Below are positions 7,384-15,944 of a stretch of 40,545 bases of DNA, one piece after another. Every line of letters starts with the position of its first letter. Position 1 is the stretch's first letter. A program made the translations under genes and the position numbers. The DNA comes from an uncultured Candidatus Woesearchaeota archaeon (GTDB taxonomy: Archaea > Nanobdellota > Nanobdellia > Woesearchaeales > B29-G15). The DNA lies in assembly GCA_903915225.1 (NCBI GenBank), contig CAIWSB010000012.1:1-40545 (forward strand), given 5' to 3'. The notes under the pieces were generated by a model that ran no database searches, had not been told where the DNA came from, and saw nothing but the letters and a program-made list of their open reading frames with translations.

Positions 7384-9522
7384 ATGAAACAAAAACAAGC
7401 AATACTCATTTTGGCATTAATAGCAGTTGTTCTGGTTGTGGCGTCATGCACGCCAAAGCCATCCATAATACCGCCTGCAGGCGGGGCCGGTGACACCCAG
7501 GAGCTGAAGAAGTTTGGCTCTGTTGCCGAGCTCAGGGAATTCCTCAAGGATGCCCAGGATTACTCAGGCAACGGCTATATGATCAAAAGCGCCGTGAGTG
7601 GGATGTTCAGAGAATCCTTATCAGTAGCGCCTACGGCAGCCATGGACATGGCAGTAAGTGGAGGGGGTGCAATTGACTATTCACAGACAAATATCCAGGT
7701 TGCCGGTGTTGACGAGGCTGACTTTGTCAAGAACGACAACAAGTACATCTACACTCTGAGCAACAATAAGCTTGTCATCGTGGATGCATTCCCTGCTAAC
7801 GAAGCAAAGGTTGTGTCTGAGACTGTGATTGACGGCACGCCGCAGCAGCTCTTTGTTGGCCAGAACCGCCTTGTTGTGTTTACCCAAGACTACGAAGAGG
7901 TTTACAGAATCTCCGAGTATGATTTTATACCTAGACCTACAAGCACTTCGCTCACCCATGCTGTGGTCTACGACATAACAGACAGGGAGAAGCCAAAGAA
8001 GCTCTTTGACTACAACATCCCGGGCAACTATTACCAGTCTAGGATGATTGGGGATTATGTATATTTCATTGTCAACGACTATGTCAGGTACCAGCCGCTG
8101 TACCTTGACACGCCTGTGATAAAGGAGACCAAAAAAACTCTGATAAGGCCGGACATATATTACTTTGACAACCCGGAGTCCAGCTACAACTTCAACACAG
8201 TGGCTGCATTCAACATGCAGGGCGATGAGGAATCCATTGAAGCCAAGACCTTCATGATGGGCTACTCAACAACACTCTATGTGTCTGAGAACAACATATA
8301 CCTCGCCTACCAGAAGAACCCGCCCTACATCTCATACCAGCAGAATGAAGAGGAGAGCTTCTTCACGGTGGTGGTACCTTTACTGCCATCTGATGTTCAG
8401 GACAGAATAAACAAAATTAAGAATGACAATTCGCTCAACTCATACGAGACTTGGGACAAGATTTCCAGCGAGCTTGAGGACATGTACAACAACATGGACA
8501 AGGCAGAAAAGGAAGATCTTGTCACTAAGATAGAGAAAGCAAAGGCAGAGTACGACCAGAAGATTGAGATTGAGCAGCGCAAGACCGTAATCCACAAGAT
8601 TGGTATTGACAAGGGCTACATTGAGTACAAGGCCAAGGGCGAAGTTCCAGGGTATCTGCACGACCAGTTCTCCATGGATGAGAACGACGGCAACCTCCGG
8701 GTTGCGACGAGCGTCCAGCTTTGGACCAGGCAAGGTGACTCGGCGTCGTTCAACAATGTTTACGTGCTAGACAAGAACATGAAAAACATCGGCGCCCTGG
8801 AGGGGCTCGCAGAGGGCGAGACTATTTACTCAACGCGCTTTGTGGGTGACAGGCTTTACATGGTCACCTTCAAGAGGATCGACCCATTGTTTGTGATTGA
8901 CCTCTCGGACCCTGAGAACCCAGAGGTGCTGGGAAAGCTCAAGATACCTGGATACTCGGACTACCTGCACCCATATGACGAGACCCATATCATCGGCATT
9001 GGCAAGGAGACTGAGGCAAATGAATGGGGCGGCGTATCGACGTCGAGCTTAAAGCTGGCTCTCTTTGATGTTTCAGATGTCGAGCACCCAACGCAGCTTG
9101 CCAAGTACGAGATTGGCACTGAAGGCACGGACTCAGAGGCCTTGAATGACCATAAGGCATTCCTCTTTGACAAGAAAAAGAACCTCCTTGTAATCCCAGT
9201 CCGCGAGGTAAAGGACAGGCCGCACTCAACAGAGGGCTACTGGACCTGGAACGTCTGGCAGGGCGCATATGTCTTCGGCTTGACAATTGAGGATGGCTTC
9301 GAGCTCAAGGGCAAGATAAGCCATCGCGACTCTAGCCTTGAGGAGAGCTCATGGTACTATAGCTCACCCTGGGCCGTAAGACGTTCACTGTTTATGGACG
9401 ATGTGCTCTACACTGTCTCAGACAAGCTCATCAAGATGAACTCGCTGGATGACATCCAGGATGAGATTGGGGCAGTGAAACTCCCATACAATGAGACCTA
9501 TTATCCTCGCCCCTACTATTAA
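7384..9522 (+). CDS. Secreted beta-propeller lipoprotein
   Basis: A 712-residue protein with a lipoprotein signal (MKQKQAILILALIAVVLVVA, then S-C at the lipobox VASC). The mature chain resembles the archaeal/bacterial beta-propeller family (Pfam Beta_propel): the entry motif QVAGVDEADFVKND at about 105-118, then repeated blades with D-x-x-x-P-x-K/V-L turns (DITDREKPKKLFDYNIPG, DLSDPENPEVLGKLKIPGYS). A charged helical insertion at about 335-405 interrupts the blades. The family is extracellular and of unknown biochemical function. A partial Shine-Dalgarno (GAGGCGAT) precedes the ATG. It stands alone, followed by a strong terminator hairpin. Confidence 0.85.
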   Translation: MKQKQAILILALIAVVLVVASCTPKPSIIPPAGGAGDTQELKKFGSVAELREFLKDAQDYSGNGYMIKSAVSGMFRESLSVAPTAAMDMAVSGGGAIDYSQTNIQVAGVDEADFVKNDNKYIYTLSNNKLVIVDAFPANEAKVVSETVIDGTPQQLFVGQNRLVVFTQDYEEVYRISEYDFIPRPTSTSLTHAVVYDITDREKPKKLFDYNIPGNYYQSRMIGDYVYFIVNDYVRYQPLYLDTPVIKETKKTLIRPDIYYFDNPESSYNFNTVAAFNMQGDEESIEAKTFMMGYSTTLYVSENNIYLAYQKNPPYISYQQNEEESFFTVVVPLLPSDVQDRINKIKNDNSLNSYETWDKISSELEDMYNNMDKAEKEDLVTKIEKAKAEYDQKIEIEQRKTVIHKIGIDKGYIEYKAKGEVPGYLHDQFSMDENDGNLRVATSVQLWTRQGDSASFNNVYVLDKNMKNIGALEGLAEGETIYSTRFVGDRLYMVTFKRIDPLFVIDLSDPENPEVLGKLKIPGYSDYLHPYDETHIIGIGKETEANEWGGVSTSSLKLALFDVSDVEHPTQLAKYEIGTEGTDSEALNDHKAFLFDKKKNLLVIPVREVKDRPHSTEGYWTWNVWQGAYVFGLTIEDGFELKGKISHRDSSLEESSWYYSSPWAVRRSLFMDDVLYTVSDKLIKMNSLDDIQDEIGAVKLPYNETYYPRPYY

Positions 9523-9551
9523 ATTTAGTAGGGAAATTTTTCTTTTTTAAG
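9511..9551 (+). terminator. Hairpin terminator after the beta-propeller gene
   Basis: A perfect 8-bp stem CCCTACTA / TAGTAGGG with a 7-nt loop is followed by AAATTTTTCTTTTTT. The stop codon of the upstream gene lies in the loop. A hairpin plus T-tract is unusually textbook-like for an archaeon, where T-runs alone usually suffice. Confidence 0.65.
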
Positions 9552-9586
9552 TAAAATTTTTAAATAAAGTTTGAAGTATAGTATTT

Positions 9587-10093
9587 ATGAAAAAGATTTT
9601 CCTGGTGATTCTTGTAAGCATAATTATTGCTGGATGCAGCAGCAAGGCCCCTGAGCCGGTAACAACCATAACAACTATTGAGCCAATAATTAAATTTGCC
9701 CTGGTGCCTAGCACAGAGGGTATTGAGGTTGTGAACCAAGGGACTTCTGCTGGAGCCACATTCAACCTCAGTTATACGGTGAGCTGGTTTGGTGTGGTGG
9801 GGGAGGAGATAAAGGAGGCCTCTTCGGAATTCAAGAAAGGTTTTTCTGCTCCATTAAACCCAGGTGAACGGGTCATGCTCACAAGTCTTGGGAGCTGCTT
9901 GCCCGCGTCACAGAAGGGTCAGTACAGCCTTTACAAGTGCGTGCTGAAGCTGAGTAGCAATGGTGTTGCGCTTGACGAGAAGGCAGTATTTGTTAGCTAC
10001 GCCCAAGGCCAGAACCCCTGGGAGGATGATTTCCAGCAGGTGGATGAATCAGACTACGAATCTGTGCGTGATTACCTCACCGGAAAGATTTAA
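9587..10093 (+). CDS. Small lipoprotein of unknown function
   Basis: A 168-residue protein with a clear lipoprotein signal peptide (MKKIFLVILVSIIIAGC, lipobox IAGC), then a Thr-rich linker. The beta-rich domain that follows has two Cys (SCLP and YKCV) that could form a disulfide. No family recognised. TATA box TTTTTAAATAAAG lies 26 nt before the ATG, so the mRNA is leaderless. Its stop overlaps the promoter region of tRNA-Thr. Confidence 0.75.
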   Translation: MKKIFLVILVSIIIAGCSSKAPEPVTTITTIEPIIKFALVPSTEGIEVVNQGTSAGATFNLSYTVSWFGVVGEEIKEASSEFKKGFSAPLNPGERVMLTSLGSCLPASQKGQYSLYKCVLKLSSNGVALDEKAVFVSYAQGQNPWEDDFQQVDESDYESVRDYLTGKI

Positions 10094-10121
10094 AAACCGC
10101 CCCTCTTTTCCGGGGATAGCT

Positions 10122-10194
<73 letters not shown>

Positions 10195-10263
10195 GTTCTT
10201 AGCTTATTTTCTTAGAAACAAATAAATATTCCAATTCTCAAAGTTTACCAAGGTGATACATTT

Positions 10264-10749
10264 ATGGGAGAAGAACAAGAAGAGATTGGGATGATGCAGC
10301 GAGTTGATAGGGTAATGCAAGTTTGTGACGCAATCCGGCAAAGGCACAAAAATGATTTTCCACTCAAGGATTACCCAAACCTTAAGAATGAAGTTATGGG
10401 GCTGTTAAACGAACATTTTTCAAGGCAAGAGCGCCTGGATATTCTAGTAAACCAGTTAGTCAAAAAACTCCACGATGACATTGAAAAGCTGATATGGGAG
10501 CAGACAGATTTCACTAAAGATGAGAGAGAGGCTGCTGAAATTCTGAGACATATGGCCCTGAACTGGAAGACCCTTGAAGGGTGGAGTGCTAGCAAGAATA
10601 CCACTGTTTATTTGATTGAAGAGTGGGTCATGATACCTGGGAAAAGGCTGAGAGTGCTGATGGGCAAGGAGATTGACTTATCAAAGGCCATGAAAAGAAT
10701 CTGCCAATTTATTGAGGCCACTGCAAAAGAGATTGACCAGGAGGAGTAA
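10264..10749 (+). CDS. Helical cytoplasmic protein of unknown function
   Basis: A 161-residue protein, MGEEQEEIGMMQRVDRVMQV and onward, predicted by eye to be all-helical, acidic and soluble, with no membrane segment or recognised motif. A good Shine-Dalgarno, AAGGTGAT (10249-10256), precedes the ATG. A TATA-like box (AAATAAATATT) lies at about 10218. It is convergent with the DHH phosphoesterase gene, the two stops being only 5 nt apart. Confidence 0.65.
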   Translation: MGEEQEEIGMMQRVDRVMQVCDAIRQRHKNDFPLKDYPNLKNEVMGLLNEHFSRQERLDILVNQLVKKLHDDIEKLIWEQTDFTKDEREAAEILRHMALNWKTLEGWSASKNTTVYLIEEWVMIPGKRLRVLMGKEIDLSKAMKRICQFIEATAKEIDQEE

Positions 10750-10754
10750 ACCCC

Positions 10755-13448
10755 TCACAAACTTGGATAATCCCTTATGTTCTTCGGCCAGTTGAAGACA
10801 TGGCTGTCACCTTCAAATGTAAGGCTGACAGTTAATTTCTCATCATCCCAGTGTATCTTGGCCTCTGGCTGCTTCACTTCCTTGACAACAGGCCTCATGC
10901 CGAGGTTTGGCAGCGAGTCATTGATATGAAACTTGCCATCCCAGCACGGCTGGTCAATCAGGAAAATGTATGATCTGCATGGCACAACCAGGTCTGCGTC
11001 AGGCTCCCAGTAGCGCCAGAGATAGGGGTTGCCATATTGGTTTGGAGAGCGAACCTGGCGAGGAATACCAGTTGCCATATCTATCTCATCAGGATGTATC
11101 AATCCTGGAGAGCCCGCAGGCACAACAACCTCGCGGGGCGTTCCAACAATTTGTTCACCCTGAACCTCGGGGTGGTCGATGAGCCATTTCCTGCCAACTA
11201 TTGCAGAGTCTAAGAACTCAACAAAGTTGGAGCCCTGCAAGGATTCAACCATCTGAACATCGCTTTTTGCCTTTGCATCAGCAAGAATTTGCCAATACTC
11301 AGAAAGGCTTAGTAATCCTGCCCCAAGCTTTCCCGCAATCTCCTTTGCCTCTGGGTAGGTTATGCGGTTGATTCTGCCTTCTATATCTGTTGACAAGGCC
11401 CCTGTGGCTTTTTTCAATTCACCAGTGAGCCTCTGGAAATCCCGCTTTACCCACACGTCAATAGTTGGGGAATAGAAGTACCTGTTGAATGCAGCCACAA
11501 CTGGCTCTAGCACAGGTGCAGTTGCCTTTCTTGAGAGCTGCAGGCCAGTGCCCCAGAAATCAAGATAATCTTGGCCGAGCTCGAGCTGTGTGCCGTTGAA
11601 GTGGAACCTGACAATCGCCTCAAGCACATCCCTGGTTGTCTGCTTGAATTCTTCTGAGGCCTCATCGTTGAATACAAAGTACAAACGCTCACGGTTCACG
11701 GTCTTATGGTCGTTCTTGTAGTCTGTTATCTTCAGCAATGTCATGGGGAGGTGCTTTGAGGTGTTGTTCTCATGGCCCATCTTGTAGAGCCCCTCAATCA
11801 GCTCTGGCTTCAGCGCCTCGCCATGCTGCCCGAAACCTTCGCTTATCTTAGCGACTGCAAACCCAAAGCCCCAATCTTCTTTGTAATCTCTCCTGAAAAG
11901 CACGCTGGCATCATTTGTGTTCAGAAGACGCCCCATTAGTTCTGAGTAGAATGTATTATCATCTCTAACGCCAGCCTCACGGGCAAGGTAATCCATTATG
12001 ACCTTATCCCCAGGCGTCATCTTGTGCTCAACCCTGTTCTCAGTATCCATTAGGGTTGCACCGTACAAAACTTTGGCCAACCTGCCCTGAATCTTGAGGC
12101 CCATGCCAAGGTATTTCCTGGCAATTAGCGCAGAGCATGAGCCCCACATCTCCATTGTCTTGGGGATATTGCGTTGCTTGGCTGCCTCAGTGGCCACGTG
12201 ATGGTCAATTATTGTGTTGAAGTATTTCTGGACCTCAGGCTCGCGGTTCTGGTCAACTGAAATCCAGCGTGCCAGGCCAGAGGATTTTGCCTTTGTATAA
12301 ATATCTGAATCTGAAACAAGAACGCTGGAGCCCAAATCCTCCAGCAGGTGCAACACCTCTTCTGGGAGTTTTGAGCCCTGCACTACTGGCACATAAGCAG
12401 TTCTGGAACCGTTCATCAGGTGGTTCCTGTATGCCTCAAACAGACAAGATATGGCTGTGTCTGTGTCAGGGTTCTTGTGCCCCATGACAAAAACAACGTC
12501 CTGGCCCTTTTCAAGCGCGTTCTCAAGCAGTGACTTGGATGAGCTTACAAACTCTGCAAAACCTTCGTAGGTGAGCTGGCCTTCAACACCAGACAAACTC
12601 TTCATTACATCTGCAATATCATTCTCTAGCCCGTAAGCTCCCAGGGAATCAAACAGGCGCTCCCTGATTGATTGTATAAGTGGCTCCATGGAATCTGATA
12701 ATAATTGGCCGTACTGCGAAACAAAATCAAGAAGCTCAGGTGGCTTGCCAGCTGCAAGCAGTGATTCAACCTTTGAGACAATTGCCTCATCAATCAAAGG
12801 TTTAATGGGTTCATAGCGTGCTTCGCGCAGCATGAGCTTCGGCTGCCTTGAGTTTACTGGAATCCCCAAATCAAATGAGGGCTTGCCCACTGAGGTTACA
12901 TAACCTCGGATTGGCGCAACTGCACCCAGCTTTGTAACAGTAAGGTCAGGAGCCCAGTATTTCCATGATTTTGCATACTTGCCACGCTGGGTTTCAACAA
13001 CAACCGGCTCGCCTGTTGCAGGGTTGATGTTGTTTTCCGGATCAAACCAGCCGGGCCTGCCGCTCGGCTGAACTGCAACCTCCTCATTTCCAGCATATTT
13101 ATACTGGGAGGCAACCAGTGGATGATCAATGAAAGTGCTCTCACCAAGATATACCCTATCAAGCCATTCGGCATATCTGATGGAAGTGAGCTCGGAAACC
13201 ATGTCCTTATCGCCTGAGGCCCTGGCGTCATCCAAGACTTTCCAGTATTGCCTGGGGCTAAGCATAACCCCGCCTAGGGCCTCAAGAATTCTTTTTGAAT
13301 CATCAAAGTCAATGTTGCATAGGCGCCCCTCACCATCCCAATCTATTACTACACCCCCAGCTACATCCTTCACCCTAGAGGAGATGGCGAGAGGCTTTCT
13401 GGAAACATAAAGCCCTGTGGAGGGGGAGTAAAAAAACTCCTGCCTCAT
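10755..13448 (-). CDS. DHH-family phosphoesterase (manganese pyrophosphatase-like) with a duplicated flanking domain
   Basis: An 897-residue protein. The core (about 315-560) is a DHH domain like family II inorganic pyrophosphatases: GHKNPDTDT at 323-331, the DHH triad at 415-417, D468 in LMDTEN, and a DHHA2-like C-terminal part with a conserved KITD segment. Family II pyrophosphatases are Mn/Mg-dependent and about 310 residues long. Here the core sits between two copies of one extra domain of about 170 residues. Copy 1 (about 50-215) has SPRQYWKVLDDARASGD, FIDHP, PGWFDPENNINPATGEP and KYWAPD. Copy 2 (about 695-862) has SLSEYWQILADAKAKSD, LIDHP, PGLIHPDEIDMATGIP and RYWEPD. The role of this domain is unknown. 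The gene overlaps the stop of the upstream P-loop gene by 4 nt, so the two are coupled. The substrate could be pyrophosphate or a nucleotide. Confidence 0.8.
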   Translation of the reverse strand: MRQEFFYSPSTGLYVSRKPLAISSRVKDVAGGVVIDWDGEGRLCNIDFDDSKRILEALGGVMLSPRQYWKVLDDARASGDKDMVSELTSIRYAEWLDRVYLGESTFIDHPLVASQYKYAGNEEVAVQPSGRPGWFDPENNINPATGEPVVVETQRGKYAKSWKYWAPDLTVTKLGAVAPIRGYVTSVGKPSFDLGIPVNSRQPKLMLREARYEPIKPLIDEAIVSKVESLLAAGKPPELLDFVSQYGQLLSDSMEPLIQSIRERLFDSLGAYGLENDIADVMKSLSGVEGQLTYEGFAEFVSSSKSLLENALEKGQDVVFVMGHKNPDTDTAISCLFEAYRNHLMNGSRTAYVPVVQGSKLPEEVLHLLEDLGSSVLVSDSDIYTKAKSSGLARWISVDQNREPEVQKYFNTIIDHHVATEAAKQRNIPKTMEMWGSCSALIARKYLGMGLKIQGRLAKVLYGATLMDTENRVEHKMTPGDKVIMDYLAREAGVRDDNTFYSELMGRLLNTNDASVLFRRDYKEDWGFGFAVAKISEGFGQHGEALKPELIEGLYKMGHENNTSKHLPMTLLKITDYKNDHKTVNRERLYFVFNDEASEEFKQTTRDVLEAIVRFHFNGTQLELGQDYLDFWGTGLQLSRKATAPVLEPVVAAFNRYFYSPTIDVWVKRDFQRLTGELKKATGALSTDIEGRINRITYPEAKEIAGKLGAGLLSLSEYWQILADAKAKSDVQMVESLQGSNFVEFLDSAIVGRKWLIDHPEVQGEQIVGTPREVVVPAGSPGLIHPDEIDMATGIPRQVRSPNQYGNPYLWRYWEPDADLVVPCRSYIFLIDQPCWDGKFHINDSLPNLGMRPVVKEVKQPEAKIHWDDEKLTVSLTFEGDSHVFNWPKNIRDYPSL

Positions 13449-14107
13449 CTAAGGGTCACCTTCAGCTTCGCAACTTCAACAGGGTTGTAGAACTGCATGC
13501 AGCTGTGAAACTCCGGCTCCATATCTCTCTTTGCCTCAGCCAGCAGCAGCTGTGCACGAGCCTCAAGCCCAATGTCCGGCACATACTGAACCTCAAACCT
13601 AAGAAGCTTGCTGTAGCGTTCGTAAACCTCCTTCAATTTTTTGTGAACCTCCATTGCTTCTTCTCGGGTCTCATGCCTCGCACGGTCATTCTCATAGCTC
13701 GTTAGCGGCTCGAGTATGTATACCTTGGAAATGCCTGCCTTCTCTATTGCCTCCGCGAGGCCCTCGGGTAACGCAATTTTACCCCGCTCGCAGTAAGCTA
13801 CTATATCTATCAATGAACGGTCAAGCCAAATTCTCCCGTTCCTTTCAGCAACAGAGTTGGGCATTGCCTCATTTTCCAACTGCTTTTCAAGAACGAGCCT
13901 TTCGAACTCTGGAAGGTTAGTATCTGGAAAAACTCCCTTGTAGCCTTTTCTCACTGCCTCCCTGCATTGCTCCCTATCAATAATAATCCTAGGGGCCTCA
14001 TCAATGAAGGCCTCACCTTTGAGTCTCAGCAGTTCACCGAGTGTTGACTTGCCGTTTCCGGGACCGCCGGAAAGCACGTATTTCCGAAGGGGGTTTGTTT
14101 GTTTCAT
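13445..14107 (-). CDS. P-loop NTPase, AAA_28/NadR-kinase-like
   Basis: A 220-residue protein. Walker A GGPGNGKST at about 14-22; then DEAPR (about 36-40), IWLDRSLID as a Walker B-like segment (about 92-100), and an Arg-rich lid (ENDRARHETREEA). This order fits the AAA_28/NadR-type nucleoside or metabolite kinases. The real substrate is not evident. It is the first gene of a two-gene operon whose second gene is the unusual DHH phosphoesterase, suggesting a kinase/phosphatase pair acting on the same or linked metabolites. Transcription is divergent from the TrmB-like gene at 14210, with the candidate operator at 14125-14141 between them. Confidence 0.75.
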   Translation of the reverse strand: MKQTNPLRKYVLSGGPGNGKSTLGELLRLKGEAFIDEAPRIIIDREQCREAVRKGYKGVFPDTNLPEFERLVLEKQLENEAMPNSVAERNGRIWLDRSLIDIVAYCERGKIALPEGLAEAIEKAGISKVYILEPLTSYENDRARHETREEAMEVHKKLKEVYERYSKLLRFEVQYVPDIGLEARAQLLLAEAKRDMEPEFHSCMQFYNPVEVAKLKVTLR

Positions 14108-14124
14108 TGAGCTGTATATATAGT

Positions 14125-14141
14125 GTTTTAGTTAATTTAAG
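14125..14141. promoter_or_regulatory. Candidate operator of TrmB-like regulators, copy 2
   Basis: GTTTTAGTTAATTTAAG, one base different from 4516-4532, and placed equivalently: just upstream of a TATATA box of a minus-strand gene and before a TrmB-like gene. The palindromic core is TTAGTTAATTTAA. Confidence 0.55.
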
Positions 14142-14209
14142 ACTTATTAGATAATAATTGTCATAGTGTTTTAGAAAAGCTTATAAGCACGCTCGATTTA
14201 AGAGGAGGC

Positions 14210-15049
14210 ATGACACTCAGCCAAAAGGAGACTGACCAGATTGTCAGGTTTGTCAAGAAAGAACCCAAAACAATACAGGAAATCTCAAAACTAATCAATA
14301 AAAGCTGGGTTACAACAGATGCATATGTGCAAAAGATTAAGGAGAGCACAGGGCTCATTTCTCTGCGAATATTCAGGCCTGGGACACAGGGTGCGCTGAA
14401 GGTAGTGTACTATAATTTTGCAGAGTCAATGTCCGGTGACAGTGTCAAGGAAGGGCTCTTTGAGCAGATAAAGGCCAGCCGCGAGAAAAATGATTTTGAT
14501 TTTTTCGAGGTCTTCCAGTTTGTGCCTGATGACAAGAAAAGGGTTTTCTATGAGGAATTCGAAGAGAAGAACATATCAACAAACCAGCACCTCGTGCCTT
14601 TGCACAGGCAGGCACAGCGGACAATATACTCCTTCTCAGGCAACCTCTCTTTCATTAATGTGATTGAAGATGGCGTGAAGATGACAGCTGTGTTTGAGGA
14701 GCTGCTGAAGAAAAAGATAATGATCAAGATAATCTGCCGCGTGACCATTGCATCAATGAACAACCTAGCAAAGATAATGCCCCTCTTGAAAAAATATCCT
14801 GAATACATTGAGATTAGGCACTGCTTCACACCCTTGCGCGGGTTCATAATCGATGATTCCATTGCCCGGTTCAAGAATGATGAATCACTCAAACTCTACA
14901 AGGCAGGCGAACTGCCAAAGAACATGAGGATATTCTACGAGGTGTTTGATAAGGAATGGATTTCGTGGATGCAGCAGGTGTTTTGGAATCTCTTTAGGCC
15001 CTCGCTGGACTACGACCAGAGGCTAAAGCAGCTCAAGAGGTTTTTCTGA
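14210..15049 (+). CDS. TrmB-like winged-helix transcriptional regulator (paralog)
   Basis: A 279-residue paralog of 4608-5444. Winged helix at 1-70 (IVRFVKKEPKTIQEISKLIN, wing GALKVVYYNF). The effector domain ends in RHCFTPLRGFIIDDSIARFK (about 204-223) and IFYEVFDKEWISWMQQVFWN. It lacks phospholipase catalytic residues. A Shine-Dalgarno GAGGAGG lies 3 nt before the ATG, and TATA box GCTTATAAGC about 27 nt further up, so the leader is very short. It probably represses or activates the divergent kinase/phosphoesterase operon and itself; the effector is unknown. Confidence 0.8.
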   Translation: MTLSQKETDQIVRFVKKEPKTIQEISKLINKSWVTTDAYVQKIKESTGLISLRIFRPGTQGALKVVYYNFAESMSGDSVKEGLFEQIKASREKNDFDFFEVFQFVPDDKKRVFYEEFEEKNISTNQHLVPLHRQAQRTIYSFSGNLSFINVIEDGVKMTAVFEELLKKKIMIKIICRVTIASMNNLAKIMPLLKKYPEYIEIRHCFTPLRGFIIDDSIARFKNDESLKLYKAGELPKNMRIFYEVFDKEWISWMQQVFWNLFRPSLDYDQRLKQLKRFF

Positions 15050-15090
15050 GCCCAAAACTTTATAAACCTGATTTTGAAACCAATAGGCAC

Positions 15091-15163
15091 GGGCTCGTGG
15101 TCTAGTGGCCATGACGTTTCCTTGACGTGGAAAAGGTCCCCAGTTCGAATCTGGGCGGGCCCA
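15091..15163 (+). tRNA. tRNA-Val (GAC)
   Basis: Acceptor GGGCTCG/CGGGCCC, anticodon stem TTTCC/GGAAA with loop TTGACGT (anticodon GAC), T arm CCCAGTTCGAATCTGGG, discriminator A, no CCA. TATA box CTTTATAAACC at 15058-15067. Cotranscribed with tRNA-Gly three bases downstream. Confidence 0.95.
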
Positions 15164-15166
15164 TCC

Positions 15167-15237
15167 GCGACGGTAGTTTAGTGGCATAATACGCCCCTGC
15201 CACGGGCGTGACCCGGGTTCGAATCCCGGCCGTCGCA
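15167..15237 (+). tRNA. tRNA-Gly (GCC)
   Basis: Acceptor GCGACGG/CCGTCGC, anticodon stem CGCCC/GGGCG with loop CTGCCAC (anticodon GCC), T arm CCGGGTTCGAATCCCGG, discriminator A, no CCA. Three bases (TCC) separate it from tRNA-Val; no promoter of its own. Confidence 0.95.
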
Positions 15238-15290
15238 TATTCTATACTACTTTTTCTTTGTTTTAATTCCATCAATCATTTTCAGATTGT

Positions 15291-15800
15291 TCATCTATTT
15301 GACCATCTGCTGGTCCAAGTGCCACTTGGCCTAAAGCCAAAATAGTAAAAGCGGCAACGAAATCCTCCGTCAATGAAACTCTTGAGGGCCTTATAGTGAT
15401 CTTCATACGCAAATTTATCTTTAACAGAATCAATGTCCCCAAGGTTTAGCAGGACAACTTGAGTTTTACCTTGCTCGTCACATGGAGTACCTATGGCTTT
15501 GCCAAAATGAACAGTAAAATGGTAAATCTCTTCTGGGTGTTTGGACCCTAGAAAATACTCTTTTAAAGATCCATTAGGATTAGTATAATTATCTCTTGTT
15601 TCAGTCCACCCATAAAGCAACAGATCAAGCCCAGTCTCCTCTTTGAACTCCCTAATTGCATTGATTCTAAATTCACTGGTTCTATCTTCCTTTCCACCAG
15701 GAAGGGCAAGCCCTTTTGGTTCAGTTAATCTATTCACTAAAACCAATTTACCATTATAGAGCGCGATTACATCATTGAAAAAGTTCCCTTCGGTTTTCAT
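15291..15800 (-). CDS. Nudix hydrolase
   Basis: A 169-residue protein with a Nudix box, GGKEDRTSEFRINAIREFKE followed by ETGL, at about 41-64. The catalytic REFKEETG part is intact. The first Glu of the consensus falls one residue out of register (Ser there, Glu next), a mild deviation. Nudix enzymes hydrolyse nucleoside diphosphates linked to another group; the substrate is not predictable. The C-terminal tail (RFYYFGFRPSGTWTSRWSNR) is aromatic and basic. The start is taken at 15800, because GGGGGTGAACGTC directly before it acts as ribosome binding site; the in-frame GTG at 15809 is part of that site. Transcription runs toward the tRNA-Val/Gly genes. Confidence 0.85.
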   Translation of the reverse strand: MKTEGNFFNDVIALYNGKLVLVNRLTEPKGLALPGGKEDRTSEFRINAIREFKEETGLDLLLYGWTETRDNYTNPNGSLKEYFLGSKHPEEIYHFTVHFGKAIGTPCDEQGKTQVVLLNLGDIDSVKDKFAYEDHYKALKSFIDGGFRCRFYYFGFRPSGTWTSRWSNR

Positions 15801-15944
15801 GACGTTCACCCCCAGTTTTCAAACGAATAAAAATGTAATGAACGCAAAGTTAAAAACTTTACGTAGAAAATACGCTAAAATACCCTAACCACATCCCAAT
15901 TGTTCTGCAAAATGGCCAATAAAGCCCTCAATTTGCCGTCCAAA

